DNA of 64,000 nt from an uncultured Erythrobacter sp. (GCA_947502815.1 CANNBH010000001.1:806001-870000); one strand, 5' to 3'. Shown: positions 1 through 10,578, numbered from the stretch's first letter. The notes: generated by a model not told the origin, from the sequence alone. Numbers and translations are program-made.

Positions 1-283
1 CGTTCCCCGCACCTGCACCCATGCCGGAAAGGCACCGCGAATGGGATGCGCGCCTTTCCGAGGAGCGCTGGAGCGTGATCGGTTGCCCCGAAGAAAGGGG
101 TGGGCGCGCCGTCAGCGTCATGGACCAGGTGATTTTTGCCGAGGAACATGCGCGCAGTGGCGCACCCGGACGTATTGGTCATCTGGGTGTTGAACTGGCT
201 GGTCCAACAATGCTGGCTTACGGCACGCAGGAACAAAAGCAGCGTTTCCTTCCCGGCATTTCGAATGGCGAGGCAGTCTGGCG
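1..283 (+). pseudogene. acyl-CoA dehydrogenase, N-terminal fragment (truncated both by window edge and by deletion)
   Basis: The reading frame open from base 3 encodes the N-terminal helical domain of an acyl-CoA dehydrogenase. It shows the family pattern of a tryptophan-rich start (ERWSVIGCPEERGGR), VIFAEEHARSGAP, then GTQEQKQRFLPGISNGEAVW at 219-281. In intact proteins the FAD/substrate-binding beta domain follows this point. Here the match stops abruptly at about base 281 and the sequence changes to an acyl-CoA synthetase. The gene is therefore a remnant lacking the flavin domain and catalytic base. The methionine at 21 is internal to the family alignment, because the codons before it (FPAPAP) also fit, so the true start lies left of the window. 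Confidence 0.7.
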
Positions 284-749
284 CTGGCCGTTGCGCATAT
301 CGTGCATGACAGGATTGCCTTTCTGCCCGGTCCGCCGACGATCTACCAGTCGCTGCTCGCGCGCATGGAGGAAGGGCCGTTCTATATCAGTTCGCTGCGT
401 TGAGCAGCCACAGGTGCCGCCGGCGTTCCGCGCTAACTGGCGCGCCGGATGCGCAGCGAAATGGGTCTGGTCGATACGGTGACCGCCTATGGTATGATCG
501 AATGCCCTTGCCGCGCATCCAGCCATTGCCGAGAGCGCCATTGTGGCGGTGCCCGATGAGCGGATGGAAGAGATGGGCAAGGCGTTTGTCGTGTTGCGGG
601 CAGGCGCTCAATGCAGCGCCGACGATTTGCACCAATGGTGCTGCAAGGAGATGGCCAATTACAGACTACCTGCCGGCTTCGTATTTCTCGATGATCTTCC
701 CAAGAACACCTCGGGCAAGGTGATGAATACGAAGCTGCGCGAGATGTAA
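284..749 (+). pseudogene. FadD3-like acyl-CoA synthetase remnant
   Basis: From base 284 one frame reads VAHIVHDRIAFLPGPPTIYQ, a segment typical of FadD3-type fatty-acid/steroid side-product CoA ligases. It then continues through two in-frame stops (TGA 401-403, TAA 434-436) into AATGAAGVPR and TAYGMIECP, the degenerate ligase motif YGxTE. At about 510 a deletion removes the hinge region and shifts the frame. The C-terminal domain resumes as HPAIAESAIVAVPDERMEEMGKAF and ends with NTSGKVMNTKLREM at 749, which includes the catalytic-lysine motif. Two nonsense codons, one large deletion and a missing N-terminal half make it non-functional. FadD3 proteins act in steroid C/D-ring degradation, which suits the neighbouring KshA/KstD-like genes, but this assignment is inferred. 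Confidence 0.75.
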
Positions 750-761
750 AGCGTCAAACCG

Positions 762-2369
762 CTACATCCGGAACACTCCATATTGCGGCTCGGCAATCGG
801 CGTATTGAGTGCTGCTGACAGGCAGATGCCCAGCGCGTTGCGCGTATCGACAGGGTCAAGAATGCCGTCATCCCACAGTTCGGAGGTTGAGTAATAGGCG
901 CTTTGCTCGCGCTTGTAATCCTCCAGCACAGGATCACGGATTGCGGCGATCTCCTCCTCGCTCATTGTTTTGCCCTCGCGCTCCATCTGTGTCACCTTGA
1001 GCTGGGTCAGCACGCTGGCGGCCTGTTCTGCGCCCATCACTGAGGTTTCTGAGTTGGGCCAGCTGAACAGGAAACGCGAATCAAAAGCGCGGCCCGACAT
1101 GCCATAGACGCCTGCGCCGAATGCGCCGTTGCAATTGAGTGTGATCTTGGGAACGCTCGCGCCGGAAACCGCCATGATCAGTTTCGCGCCATCCTTGGCA
1201 ATCCCGCGCCGCTCATATTCGCGCCCGACCATAAAGCCGGTGATGTTCTGCATGAACAGGAGCGGTGTACGGTTTTTGTCGCACAGCTGGATGAAATGCG
1301 CTCCCTTGAGCGAGCTGTCATTGAACAGCACGCCGTTATTCGCGAGGATGCCGATCTTGAAACCGTGAATGCGCGCATAGCCGCAGATCAGCGTCTGGCC
1401 ATAAGCGGGCTGATATTCATGAAAACGGCTGCCATCAACGATCCGCGCAATGACTTCGCGCATGTCGAACGCGGTTTTCGCATCCTGTGGAAGGATGCCA
1501 TAGAGTTCGCGCGCATCATAGGCGGGCGGTTCAGGGGCGATGCGATCAACGCGCGCTTTTTCGGGCGGGGTCCATTTGCCGACGATCTCGCGTGCCAGCG
1601 CGATGGCATGGCCCTCGCTCGCGGCGGGATAGTCCGCCGTGCCCGAGACAGAGGTATGCATGTCCGCGCCGCCCAGTTCCTCGACCGAGACGACTTCGCC
1701 TGTTGCCGCCTTGACCAGCGGCGGACCGCCCAGAAAGATCGCGCCGGTGCCGCGCACGATCACGCTGTAATCGCTAAGCGCCGGAATATAAGCGCCGCCT
1801 GCCGTGCAATGGCCGAAGACCACCGCCAGTTGCGGCACGCCCATCTTGGACAGGATTGACTGGTTGCGGAAAATACGTCCAGCATAGTGGCGGTCGGCAA
1901 ACAGGTCGCGCTGCAATTGCAGATAGCCGCCCGCGCTGTCGCACAGATGGATCATCGGCAGACGGTTCTCGATCGCCATATCGAGCGTGCGCACGATTTT
2001 CTTGACCGACAGTGGATACCACGCGCCGCCTTTGATCGAGGAATCGTCGGCATGGATCATGACCTCTCGGCCAGCGACGATGCCGATCCCTGAAATCTGG
2101 CCCGCGCCCGGCGCATCGCCATCATACGCCATGTTCGCCGCCAGCGTGGACAGTTCGAGAAACGGCGTGCCGGGATCAAGCAAGTCTTCCAATCGCTTGC
2201 GCGGAAACGCCTTGTCCTGCCGTTCAAGCCGGTCAAGATCGCGCTGCGGACGTTTGTGCCGCACGTCATCCTGCATAGCGTGCAATTGCGCAGCCAAGCC
2301 TGTGTGATGCGCGTAATTCGCCTGATAGCTTGATGATGCGATGTCGATCGTGCTCGTAATCCGGGCCAT
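762..2369 (-). CDS. acyl-CoA carboxylase carboxyltransferase (beta) subunit, MCC/GCC type
   Basis: This 535-residue protein is a biotin-dependent carboxyltransferase. It moves CO2 from carboxybiotin to the gamma or alpha carbon of an acyl-CoA. Length and motifs fit methylcrotonyl-CoA or geranyl-CoA carboxylase beta subunits: the N-terminal crotonase-fold half carries GHCTAGGAYIPALSDY and LGGADMHTSVSGTADY. The C-terminal half carries GFMVGREYERRGIAKDGAK and NCNGAFGAGVYGMSGRAFDS, which shape the oxyanion holes. It is the last gene of a leftward three-gene operon and overlaps the BCCP stop by one base. Substrate is not readable from sequence. The CitE-like lyase and enoyl-CoA hydratase nearby suggest a branched-chain acyl-CoA such as an isoprenoid-derived one (inference). 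Confidence 0.9.
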   Translation of the reverse strand: MARITSTIDIASSSYQANYAHHTGLAAQLHAMQDDVRHKRPQRDLDRLERQDKAFPRKRLEDLLDPGTPFLELSTLAANMAYDGDAPGAGQISGIGIVAGREVMIHADDSSIKGGAWYPLSVKKIVRTLDMAIENRLPMIHLCDSAGGYLQLQRDLFADRHYAGRIFRNQSILSKMGVPQLAVVFGHCTAGGAYIPALSDYSVIVRGTGAIFLGGPPLVKAATGEVVSVEELGGADMHTSVSGTADYPAASEGHAIALAREIVGKWTPPEKARVDRIAPEPPAYDARELYGILPQDAKTAFDMREVIARIVDGSRFHEYQPAYGQTLICGYARIHGFKIGILANNGVLFNDSSLKGAHFIQLCDKNRTPLLFMQNITGFMVGREYERRGIAKDGAKLIMAVSGASVPKITLNCNGAFGAGVYGMSGRAFDSRFLFSWPNSETSVMGAEQAASVLTQLKVTQMEREGKTMSEEEIAAIRDPVLEDYKREQSAYYSTSELWDDGILDPVDTRNALGICLSAALNTPIAEPQYGVFRM

Positions 2370-2869
2370 CAGTCGTCCTCCAACACGAGTTTTACAAGCA
2401 CTGCATCGCGCTCAAAGGTCTGGCCCGGCTCGTAAGATACGGCCTCAATGATGCCGTTCCGCGGTGCCTTGAGCGCGGTCTCCAGTTTCATACTTTCGAT
2501 AATTGCCAGCACATCACCCTCGTTCACGCTGTCGCCTGACGCGACATTCACAGAGACCACGGCACCGGGCATAGGCGCTGTGATGACATCGTCTGCGCTG
2601 CCCCCCCCGGCCTGCGCAAAAAAGGTGACCGCATCGCTGAAGGCAATGTTGTAGGCATTGCCCTTAAAATGCACAAAGACGGTATCGCCTGAGCTGACCA
2701 TCGTGAGGGGATGTTTAACACCCCCGATGCACAAGCTGCAGCGTCCAGCCGTCCCCTGTGTCAGCGAGACCGGGATAGCGCGGCCTTCGTGATGCAGGCA
2801 ATACTCCTCTTCGCTCCGGCTTAGCCAGATGGAATGTGGCATGTCGTCGATTGTCAGATGATGCAGCAT
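2369..2869 (-). CDS. biotin carboxyl carrier protein (C-terminal half of a split carboxylase alpha subunit)
   Basis: This 166-residue protein ends in a biotinyl domain with the biotin-accepting lysine in ESMKLE, preceded by ITAPMPGAVVSVNVASGDSV. The common motif is AMKM; the SMKLE variant is also seen in alpha subunits. Residues 1-90 resemble the BT linker domain that normally joins biotin carboxylase to BCCP in fused MCC/PCC alpha subunits. Its ATG sits one base after the biotin carboxylase stop (TGA-T-ATG) with no clear ribosome-binding site, so translation probably depends on reinitiation. Together with the upstream gene it totals 657 residues, the size of a normal fused alpha subunit, so a frameshift may have split one gene in two. 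Confidence 0.85.
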   Translation of the reverse strand: MLHHLTIDDMPHSIWLSRSEEEYCLHHEGRAIPVSLTQGTAGRCSLCIGGVKHPLTMVSSGDTVFVHFKGNAYNIAFSDAVTFFAQAGGGSADDVITAPMPGAVVSVNVASGDSVNEGDVLAIIESMKLETALKAPRNGIIEAVSYEPGQTFERDAVLVKLVLEDD

Positions 2870-2870
2870 A

Positions 2871-4346
<1,476 letters not shown>

Positions 4347-4349
4347 GCT

Positions 4350-4952
4350 TTATTCCCCGCCCCTTAGCCCGAGTATCAAAACACGCACGATAGTATTCGT
4401 GGTGCCATCGATATCAACAGGGCCTTTGCGTGCGATCTGTCTCCAGGCGATATGCTCCACGCCGCCAAACACCATATCGCGCACCAGCCGTGCATCGATA
4501 TCACTGGCAATCTCTCCGCGCTCTGCCGCGGCCTGCAAAACACGCACCAGGATAGCGGTATATTGCCGATTGAATTGCTCGATGCGTGATCCGGCATACG
4601 TTTCTAAGGCGCGAACTTCGCGAATGAACAGCAGGCAAAGGCCTGGATTTTCGCAGAAAGCCAGCAAATGGCTGTGCACCAGTGCAGTCATTTGCTGTTC
4701 CAGCTGCGTTTCCGCCTCGACCAGATTTTGCGTGCGCGCGATCATCTTGCCATAAAACCGTTCAAGTACTTCGGTCAGCAGATCGATCTTGCCATCGAAA
4801 TAGCGATAGAGCAGGCCATCGGAAATGCCCGCCTCGCGTGCGATCGCAGCAATTGAAGTCTGCGCAAGTCCGTTCTCGACAAAAACCTGCTCGGCGGCTG
4901 CGACAATCGCCTCGCGGCGGGCTTCCATCTTGGTAACAGCGATTTTTGGCAT
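4350..4952 (-). CDS. TetR/AcrR family transcriptional regulator
   Basis: About 200 residues with a classic N-terminal helix-turn-helix (TSIAAIAREAGISDGLLYRYFDGK) and a variable ligand domain. Start choice: a longer frame opens at 5009, but that ATG lies inside the likely operator. The ATG at 4952 (MPKIAVTKMEARREAI) gives normal TetR length and has GAGGGG upstream. The gene heads the leftward carboxylase operon and faces the DUF849 operon, a typical divergent-regulator layout. It probably represses both directions in response to an acyl-CoA or a pathway intermediate, as LiuR-, AtuR- and KstR-type TetR proteins do. The ligand is unknown. Confidence 0.85.
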   Translation of the reverse strand: MPKIAVTKMEARREAIVAAAEQVFVENGLAQTSIAAIAREAGISDGLLYRYFDGKIDLLTEVLERFYGKMIARTQNLVEAETQLEQQMTALVHSHLLAFCENPGLCLLFIREVRALETYAGSRIEQFNRQYTAILVRVLQAAAERGEIASDIDARLVRDMVFGGVEHIAWRQIARKGPVDIDGTTNTIVRVLILGLRGGE

Positions 4953-4997
4953 TTGCGGTTGTTTTGTCCCCTCGCTCGATTTATGCAACCTTAAATA

Positions 4998-5010
4998 AAT
5001 AACGTTCATT
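4998..5010. promoter_or_regulatory. probable TetR operator in divergent promoter
   Basis: The AT-rich gap between the TetR gene and the DUF849 operon contains AATAACGTTCATT. This is one base short of the perfect palindrome AATGAACGTTCATT, a form often bound by TetR-family repressors. It sits between the two start codons, where a shared repressor would block both promoters. Similarity is by eye only. Confidence 0.4.
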
Positions 5011-5069
5011 TTATGTCAATCGTCAGTTTTATTGGCGGTAAGGCATATCAAGAAAGTGGGAGAAGCCGG

Positions 5070-6008
5070 ATGCCGAGCGGTGCAAAGGGCAAAGTCATTA
5101 TTTCCTGTGCGGTGACAGGTTCGATCCATACGCCGTCCATGTCGCCGCATCTGCCCATCACAGCCGAGCAGATCGCCGATGCAGCAGTAGCGGCTAGCGA
5201 GGCTGGCGCAGCAATTGTGCATTTGCATGCGCGCAACCCCGAGGATGGCCGTCCCGATCAGAGACCCGAAGCCTTCGCGCCGTTTCTGCGCGCGATCAAG
5301 CAGCGCAGCGATGTGGTGGTCAATCTCACGACAGGCGGCTCGCCTTTCATGCCTATCCAGGAACGCATCGCGCCTGCCATGCACTGGCGACCCGAAGTCG
5401 CTTCTCTCAATATGGGATCGATGAATTTCGGCCTGTTCCCGATGCTGAATCGTTACGATAATTTTCAGCATGACTGGGAGCGCAAAATGCTCGAAGCCTC
5501 ACGCGATCTGGTGTTCCGCAACAGCTTTGCGGAAATCGAATCCGCAATCACCCAGCTGAACGCCTTCGATACGCGCTATGAATTTGAATGCTACGATACC
5601 AGTCATCTCTATAATCTGCATTATTTCTGGAAAGAGGGGTTGGTGAAGGCTCCGCTGTTTATCCAGACCTGCTTCGGTTTGCTGGGCGGCATCGGCGCGC
5701 ATGAAGACGATATCATGCATATGAAGCGCACGGCCGATCGCCTGTTTGGCGATGCCTATCGCTGGTCGGTGCTGGGTGCGGGCCGCGCGCAGATGGCGGT
5801 GTGCGCTATGGCGGCTTCGATGGGCGGAAATGTGCGCGTGGGTCTGGAAGACAATCTGTGGATCGCACCCGGCGAACTGGCGGCATCCAATGCCGATCAG
5901 GTGCGCAAGGTGCGTCAGATTATCGACGGACTCGGTCTGGAGATTGCGAGTGCTGGTGAGGCACGCGCCATGCTTTCGCTTAAAGGAGTTGATCATGTCG
6001 AATTTTGA
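5070..6008 (+). CDS. beta-keto acid cleavage enzyme (BKACE, DUF849 family)
   Basis: This 312-residue TIM-barrel protein belongs to the family of 3-keto-5-aminohexanoate cleavage enzyme. Members condense a beta-keto acid with acetyl-CoA to give acetoacetate and a new acyl-CoA, using a zinc held by a His-x-His motif. Here that motif is VHLHARNPEDGRPD, near residues 50-63; CAVTGSIHTPSMSPHLPIT is the usual N-terminal signature. The frame opens at 5013, but the ATG at 5070 has GTGGGAGA just upstream and matches the family start (KVIISCAVTG). It leads a five-gene rightward operon and overlaps the ligase start by 14 bases. Its keto acid substrate is unknown; it could trim a ring-cleavage product. 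Confidence 0.88.
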   Translation: MPSGAKGKVIISCAVTGSIHTPSMSPHLPITAEQIADAAVAASEAGAAIVHLHARNPEDGRPDQRPEAFAPFLRAIKQRSDVVVNLTTGGSPFMPIQERIAPAMHWRPEVASLNMGSMNFGLFPMLNRYDNFQHDWERKMLEASRDLVFRNSFAEIESAITQLNAFDTRYEFECYDTSHLYNLHYFWKEGLVKAPLFIQTCFGLLGGIGAHEDDIMHMKRTADRLFGDAYRWSVLGAGRAQMAVCAMAASMGGNVRVGLEDNLWIAPGELAASNADQVRKVRQIIDGLGLEIASAGEARAMLSLKGVDHVEF

Positions 6009-7581
6009 TCACGCACACCCGCCGCGCGCCTCGGTCGGCCTGACGCATATGCTGGCGCGCAATGTACAAGTGCGCCCGGATCATACGGCGACCATCTTTG
6101 CGGGACGCAAGCGCAGCTGGCGCGAAGTGCAGGAGCGGGTCGCGCGAGTGGGCAGCGTCCTGCGCGAAACTGGGGTCAAGCGCGGTGACCGCGTCGCGGT
6201 GCTGGCGCTTACCAGCGATCGGTTTTTCGAGTTGCTTGTGGCAGTCCCCTGGGCTGGCGGCATATTGGTGCCGCTCAATTGGCGTTGGTCCGTCAGCGAA
6301 TTGATCGACGCTGTCGAAGACTGTCAGCCCTCGGTTTTGCTGGTCGATGATCAGATGGCTGAAATGGGCACCGCGCTGCATCAAGCGCGGCCCGATATGC
6401 ATATGATCTTTATGGGCGATGGCGATAGTGCGCTGGCGCGTTATGAGGAACTGCTTGCCGCAGCGTCACCTTGCGAAGATGCCAATATGGGCGGGGACGA
6501 TTGTTTTCAGCTGGGCTATACAGGCGGCACGACGGGGCGTTCAAAGGCCGCCATGCTAAGCCACCGAGCCGTCATTTCTCAGGCGATGCAGGTCTGGACC
6601 GAAGGCTTCTTCCCGCCCAATTCGGTGTTTCTTCTCAATGGCCCCATGTTTCATGCCGCTGGCACCTGGCCGAGCATTTCGCTGATCTGCGCTGGCGCGA
6701 CCAGTGTGATCATGGCGCAGTTTGAACCGGCAGAAGCACTGCGCTTGCTGGCTGAGGAAAAATGCACCGAAACGCTGCTTGTCCCGGCGGTGATCCAGAT
6801 GCTCATCGAGCACCCGGAATTTGCCAGGACAGATCTCTCACAGCTCAAGACGATCATCTATGGTGGCTCGCCCATAACCGAGGCGCTGCTTGACCGTGCT
6901 ATCGCTGCGCTGCCTGATTGTCGGTTTTTCCAGATCTACGGCATGACCGAACTGTCACCTGTGTGTACCGTGCTTCCTGATTACGCCTTGCATGGCGAAT
7001 ACCGTGCGCGTGGCATTAACCGTGCGGCAGGGCGCGCGCTGGCCGGCAACAGGGTTCGGGTGGTGGATTCAGACGGCAGCGAGCTACCGCGCGGAGAAAT
7101 CGGCGAGGTTGCGGTGCGCGGCGAGAACATGATGCTGGGCTATTGGCGTCGGCCGGAAGAAACCGCCGCAGCGCTTCGCGATGGTTGGATGCACACTGGC
7201 GATGGCGGGCGCATGGATGACGAAGGCTGGCTGTATATCGTCGATCGGGTCAAGGACATGATCATTTCAGGCGGTGAAAATGTCTATTCGGTCGAGGTGG
7301 AAAATGCCGTCGCCAGCCATCCAGCGGTGCGCCAATGCGCGGTAATCGGCATTCCGTCGGATAAATGGGGCGAAGCGGTGCATGCCATTATACGCCTGCA
7401 TGATGGCGCCGAGATCACGCAGCAGGATATCATCGAGCATTGTCGGCCCTTGATTGCGGGCTACAAATTGCCGCGCAGCATTACGGTATGGGAAGGCGAG
7501 TTTCCTCTTAGCCCAGCCAACAAGGTGCTCAAACGCGAATTGCGTGCACCCTACTGGGAAGGGCGCGAGCGCGCGATCTGA
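5995..7581 (+). CDS. AMP-dependent acyl-CoA synthetase
   Basis: This 528-residue ANL-superfamily ligase activates a carboxylic acid as acyl-AMP and then acyl-CoA. Visible motifs in order are the P-loop-like LGYTGGTTGRSKAAMLSH, the adenine-binding YGMTELSP, the hinge aspartate in MHTGDGGRMDDEGWLYIVDR, KDMIISGGENVYSVEVE, and the C-terminal catalytic lysine in SPANKVLKRELR. The start at 5995 is preceded by AAAGGAG with good spacing and overlaps the end of the DUF849 gene, indicating translational coupling. It resembles fatty-acid/aromatic-acid ligases of the FadD13/FadD3 type. It may replace the broken ligase at the left end of the window (inference). Substrate cannot be read from the sequence. 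Confidence 0.9.
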   Translation: MSNFDHAHPPRASVGLTHMLARNVQVRPDHTATIFAGRKRSWREVQERVARVGSVLRETGVKRGDRVAVLALTSDRFFELLVAVPWAGGILVPLNWRWSVSELIDAVEDCQPSVLLVDDQMAEMGTALHQARPDMHMIFMGDGDSALARYEELLAAASPCEDANMGGDDCFQLGYTGGTTGRSKAAMLSHRAVISQAMQVWTEGFFPPNSVFLLNGPMFHAAGTWPSISLICAGATSVIMAQFEPAEALRLLAEEKCTETLLVPAVIQMLIEHPEFARTDLSQLKTIIYGGSPITEALLDRAIAALPDCRFFQIYGMTELSPVCTVLPDYALHGEYRARGINRAAGRALAGNRVRVVDSDGSELPRGEIGEVAVRGENMMLGYWRRPEETAAALRDGWMHTGDGGRMDDEGWLYIVDRVKDMIISGGENVYSVEVENAVASHPAVRQCAVIGIPSDKWGEAVHAIIRLHDGAEITQQDIIEHCRPLIAGYKLPRSITVWEGEFPLSPANKVLKRELRAPYWEGRERAI

Positions 7582-7597
7582 TGACGAGTATGGTTTC

Positions 7598-8872
7598 ATG
7601 AGTGTACGGCTGCCCGCCGATAGCATCGACCTTTCCGGGGTCGTGCGGTCAGGCGATACCATCGTTTGGAGCCAGGCTTGTGGCGAACCACTACCGCTGA
7701 TCGAAGCGCTGATTGCGCAGCGCGCTGCGATTGGCCCTGTGGCAGCCTTTGCTGGATCAAGTTTTTCAGGTGTTTTGCGCCCTGAGCATACCGATTACAT
7801 TCGCGTGCTGAGCATGGGCGCGCTTGGTGCATTGCGCCAGCTTAGCAAGGCCGGGGTGCTGGGCATCGTGCCGTGCCATGTTGGGCAGATTGGGCGCATG
7901 ATCGAAAACGGCCAGCTTGCCTGCGATGTCGCCTTTGTGCAGGTCAGCCCTGCTGATGCCAACGGCCATCACAGCTATGGCATTATCGGCGACTATGCTG
8001 ATGCGGCGGTGCGCAAAGCGCGGGTGGTTGTGGCGGAAATCAACGCGCAAATGCCCTATTTGCATGGTGACCCCCAGCTGGCCGCGAGCGATATCGACTT
8101 TTTCATCGAAACCGATCGCCCGCTTGTCACGCTGGAGCGAGCACCGATCCGCGAGTCGGATCGCGCAACGGCGCGGCACTGTGCGCAGTTTGTCGAGGAT
8201 GGCAGCGTCCTGCAATTCGGCATCGGCGCGGTTCCCGATGCAATAGCGCAGTCGATTGGCGATCGCCGCGATCTTGGTGTGCATTCTGGCATGATGGGCG
8301 AGGCGCTGCTCGATCTGTACGAAAGCGGCGCGCTGACCAATGCGACCAAAAGCGAATTTCGCGGCATTTCGGTGGTCGGCGCACTGATGGGCAGTCGCGC
8401 GCTGTATGATTTTGCCGATCACAACAAAGCCGTGGCGCTCGCATCATCGCAGGTGACGCATGATGAAGCCATCTTGCAGGCCATCCCTAAGCTGGTCTCT
8501 GTCAATTCGGCGATTGAGGTTGATCTCACAGGCGCGGTCAACGCCGAAACGGTTGGATCAAGCTATGCCGGAGCAACCGGTGGCCAGGTTGATTACGTGC
8601 GCGGAGGGAGTCGTGCTGCGGGCGGACATGCCATCATCGCTTTGCCCGCAACCGCAGCAAGGGGCATGGCAAGCCGGATCGTTCCGCAGCTATCCGGCCC
8701 GGTTACCACCAGCCGCAGCGAGGTGGACGTGATCGTTACCGAATATGGCGCGGCGCAATTGCGCGGCCTGACGCTGGTGGAACGGGCAAAGGCGCTCATT
8801 GCTATCGCGAGCCCCGATTTTCGCGAAGGTCTTGAGCGCGATGCCCATTCTCTTTTTGCACGAGGATTTTGA
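7598..8872 (+). CDS. acetyl-CoA hydrolase/CoA-transferase family protein (4-hydroxybutyrate CoA-transferase-like)
   Basis: This protein of 424 residues belongs to the Cat/4-hydroxybutyrate CoA-transferase family, which moves CoA between acyl groups through a glutamyl-CoA intermediate. Recognisable parts are GLN-type loop QFGIGAVPDAIAQSI, LGVHSGMMGEALLDLYESG, the conserved segment SVNSAIEVDLTGAVNAET with a candidate catalytic glutamate, and the C-terminal IVTEYGAAQLRGLTLVERAKAL. The ATG at 7598 is chosen over an upstream opening at 7454 because the earlier codons overlap the ligase and do not resemble the family. It lies 16 bases after the ligase stop and its own stop overlaps the next start by one base. 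Confidence 0.85.
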   Translation: MSVRLPADSIDLSGVVRSGDTIVWSQACGEPLPLIEALIAQRAAIGPVAAFAGSSFSGVLRPEHTDYIRVLSMGALGALRQLSKAGVLGIVPCHVGQIGRMIENGQLACDVAFVQVSPADANGHHSYGIIGDYADAAVRKARVVVAEINAQMPYLHGDPQLAASDIDFFIETDRPLVTLERAPIRESDRATARHCAQFVEDGSVLQFGIGAVPDAIAQSIGDRRDLGVHSGMMGEALLDLYESGALTNATKSEFRGISVVGALMGSRALYDFADHNKAVALASSQVTHDEAILQAIPKLVSVNSAIEVDLTGAVNAETVGSSYAGATGGQVDYVRGGSRAAGGHAIIALPATAARGMASRIVPQLSGPVTTSRSEVDVIVTEYGAAQLRGLTLVERAKALIAIASPDFREGLERDAHSLFARGF

Positions 8873-9639
8873 TGACTGACGCTGTTCGCTTCGATGTGCC
8901 CGAAACCGGGATTGCCGTACTCACTATCGACCGACCCGATGCGCGCAATGCGCTGGGCAAGGATGTGCGCGCAGGACTGTTTGCCGGATGGGAGCGGTTC
9001 GAGAGCGACCCGGCGCTCAAGGTCGCGATCCTAACCGCCAGCGGAGACAAGGCTTTTTGCGCAGGAGGCGATCTTAAGGAAATGTCGCAGATGCAAATGG
9101 TTGTCCCACCGCCCGATATGTTCCCTGTGCCCGGCGACACTGTAGCGCTGACCAAGCCGACCATCGCTGCTGTCAACGGTGTTGCCTATGGCGGCGGCTG
9201 GCTGATCGCGCAGGCCTGCGATTTGTGTGTCGCCTCGGACAATGCGCGGTTTGCTATATCCGAGGCTAAGGTCGGACGCGGCTCGCCTTGGGCCGCGCCG
9301 CTCATTCACATGATCCCGCAGCGTATCTTTATGGAGGTGGTGTTGACAGGTGATCCACTGAGCGCACAGCGGGCTTACGAAACTGGCCTCATCAACCGCG
9401 TTACGACACGCGAAAGCCTGCTCGAGGAGGCCCTGGGGCTCGCCCGCAGCATCGCAGCCAATGCGCCGCTTTCCGTTGCAGCGGGCAAGGAGACAGTGCT
9501 CATGTCAACGGAAATGGGCAAAACCGCCGCTCTCAAAACTGCGCGCCATATCTGGGAAACGGCCTATCGCAGCGAAGATGCACAGGAAGGGCCGCGCGCC
9601 TTTGCCGAGAAGCGCAAGCCTGTGTGGAAAGCACAATGA
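8872..9639 (+). CDS. enoyl-CoA hydratase/isomerase family protein
   Basis: A 255-residue crotonase-fold enzyme. The two oxyanion-hole segments are AFCAGGDLKEM (residues 61-71) and NGVAYGGGWLIAQACD (102-117). Both catalytic glutamates of classical enoyl-CoA hydratase have counterparts, E131 in ISEAKVG and E155 in FMEVVLTGD, so hydration of a trans-2-enoyl-CoA is likely rather than a decarboxylase or thioesterase role. The real start is ATG 8872, overlapping the CoA-transferase stop as TGATG. A methylglutaconyl-CoA-hydratase-like step between the carboxylase and the CitE-like lyase would fit, but this is inference. Confidence 0.88.
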   Translation: MTDAVRFDVPETGIAVLTIDRPDARNALGKDVRAGLFAGWERFESDPALKVAILTASGDKAFCAGGDLKEMSQMQMVVPPPDMFPVPGDTVALTKPTIAAVNGVAYGGGWLIAQACDLCVASDNARFAISEAKVGRGSPWAAPLIHMIPQRIFMEVVLTGDPLSAQRAYETGLINRVTTRESLLEEALGLARSIAANAPLSVAAGKETVLMSTEMGKTAALKTARHIWETAYRSEDAQEGPRAFAEKRKPVWKAQ

Positions 9640-10520
9640 GCGGCATTGCAACAGCGCACGGGGCGCGGTCATGGCTGTTCGTGCCGGGCGATAGCGAACG
9701 AAAGATGGCCAAGGCCTGCGCCAGCGAGGCTGACATTGTCCTGATCGATCTGGAAGATGCCGTTGCCGAGGACGAAAAGACCGATGCGCGGGTAAAAGTG
9801 CAGCAATTTCTGCGCGACAATGAAAGCGAACGGCACAGGTTGTGGGTGCGCATCAATCCGCTATCTTCTGGCCTTGCATTGGGCGATCTGGTGAGGATCA
9901 TGCCCGCTGCGCCAGGCGGCGTCATGCTGCCCAAACCAACAGGCCGTAAAGACGTGGAGCGGCTCGATCATTATCTTGCTGCATTGGAGGCAGCACATGA
10001 TATCGAGCCGGGCACTACGGGCGTTATCGTCGTAGCCACGGAAACCCCGCATTCGACATTGGTCACGCGTGAGTATGGCGGCTTTGACAGGCTCTGCGCG
10101 ATGACCTGGGGCGCGGAGGATCTGGCGACCGCGCTTGGCGCCTCAACCAACCGCACGCCAACAGGCGATTATACCTTCACCTATCAGTTCGCGCGCTCCG
10201 CCTGCCTCATCGGTGCTTCAGTCGCCGAGGCGCGCGCGATTGAAACGATGCATGGTGATTTCCGGGATGAAGCAGGCCTTCGCACACTTGCGCGAACGGC
10301 CAGTGCTGAAGGTTTTGGTGGCATGATCGCAATCCATCCTGCGCAAGCTGCAATCATCAATGAGTGCTTTTCGCCAAGCGCCGAGGAACTGACCAAGGCC
10401 CATGAAATTGTGGCATTGTTCGCTGCCTATCCAGGTAAGGGCGCGATTGGCCATGGCGGGGTCATGCTCGACAGGCCGCACCTGCTTCGCGCCGAGGCGA
10501 TCATAGCGCGTGCGAGATGA
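9636..10520 (+). CDS. HpcH/HpaI-family CoA ester lyase (CitE-like)
   Basis: The 294-residue TIM-barrel protein shows the CitE/malyl-CoA lyase signature: SWLFVPGDSERKMAKA near the N-terminus, DIVLIDLEDAVAEDEK with the Mg-ligand acidic residues, KPTGRKDVERL, ATETPHSTLVTREYGG and a late IHPAQAAIINECF. Enzymes of this family cleave citramalyl-, malyl- or 3-hydroxy-3-methyl-type CoA esters to acetyl-CoA and a keto compound. It overlaps the hydratase stop by four bases (ATGA) and closes the operon. Hydration followed by retro-aldol cleavage would complete a short degradative sequence. Confidence 0.87.
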   Translation: MSGIATAHGARSWLFVPGDSERKMAKACASEADIVLIDLEDAVAEDEKTDARVKVQQFLRDNESERHRLWVRINPLSSGLALGDLVRIMPAAPGGVMLPKPTGRKDVERLDHYLAALEAAHDIEPGTTGVIVVATETPHSTLVTREYGGFDRLCAMTWGAEDLATALGASTNRTPTGDYTFTYQFARSACLIGASVAEARAIETMHGDFRDEAGLRTLARTASAEGFGGMIAIHPAQAAIINECFSPSAEELTKAHEIVALFAAYPGKGAIGHGGVMLDRPHLLRAEAIIARAR

Positions 10521-10578
10521 CGCTCCATGCGCCGACGAACAACGCAATAAACGATCGAGTTGAACAATGGATTAGTTT

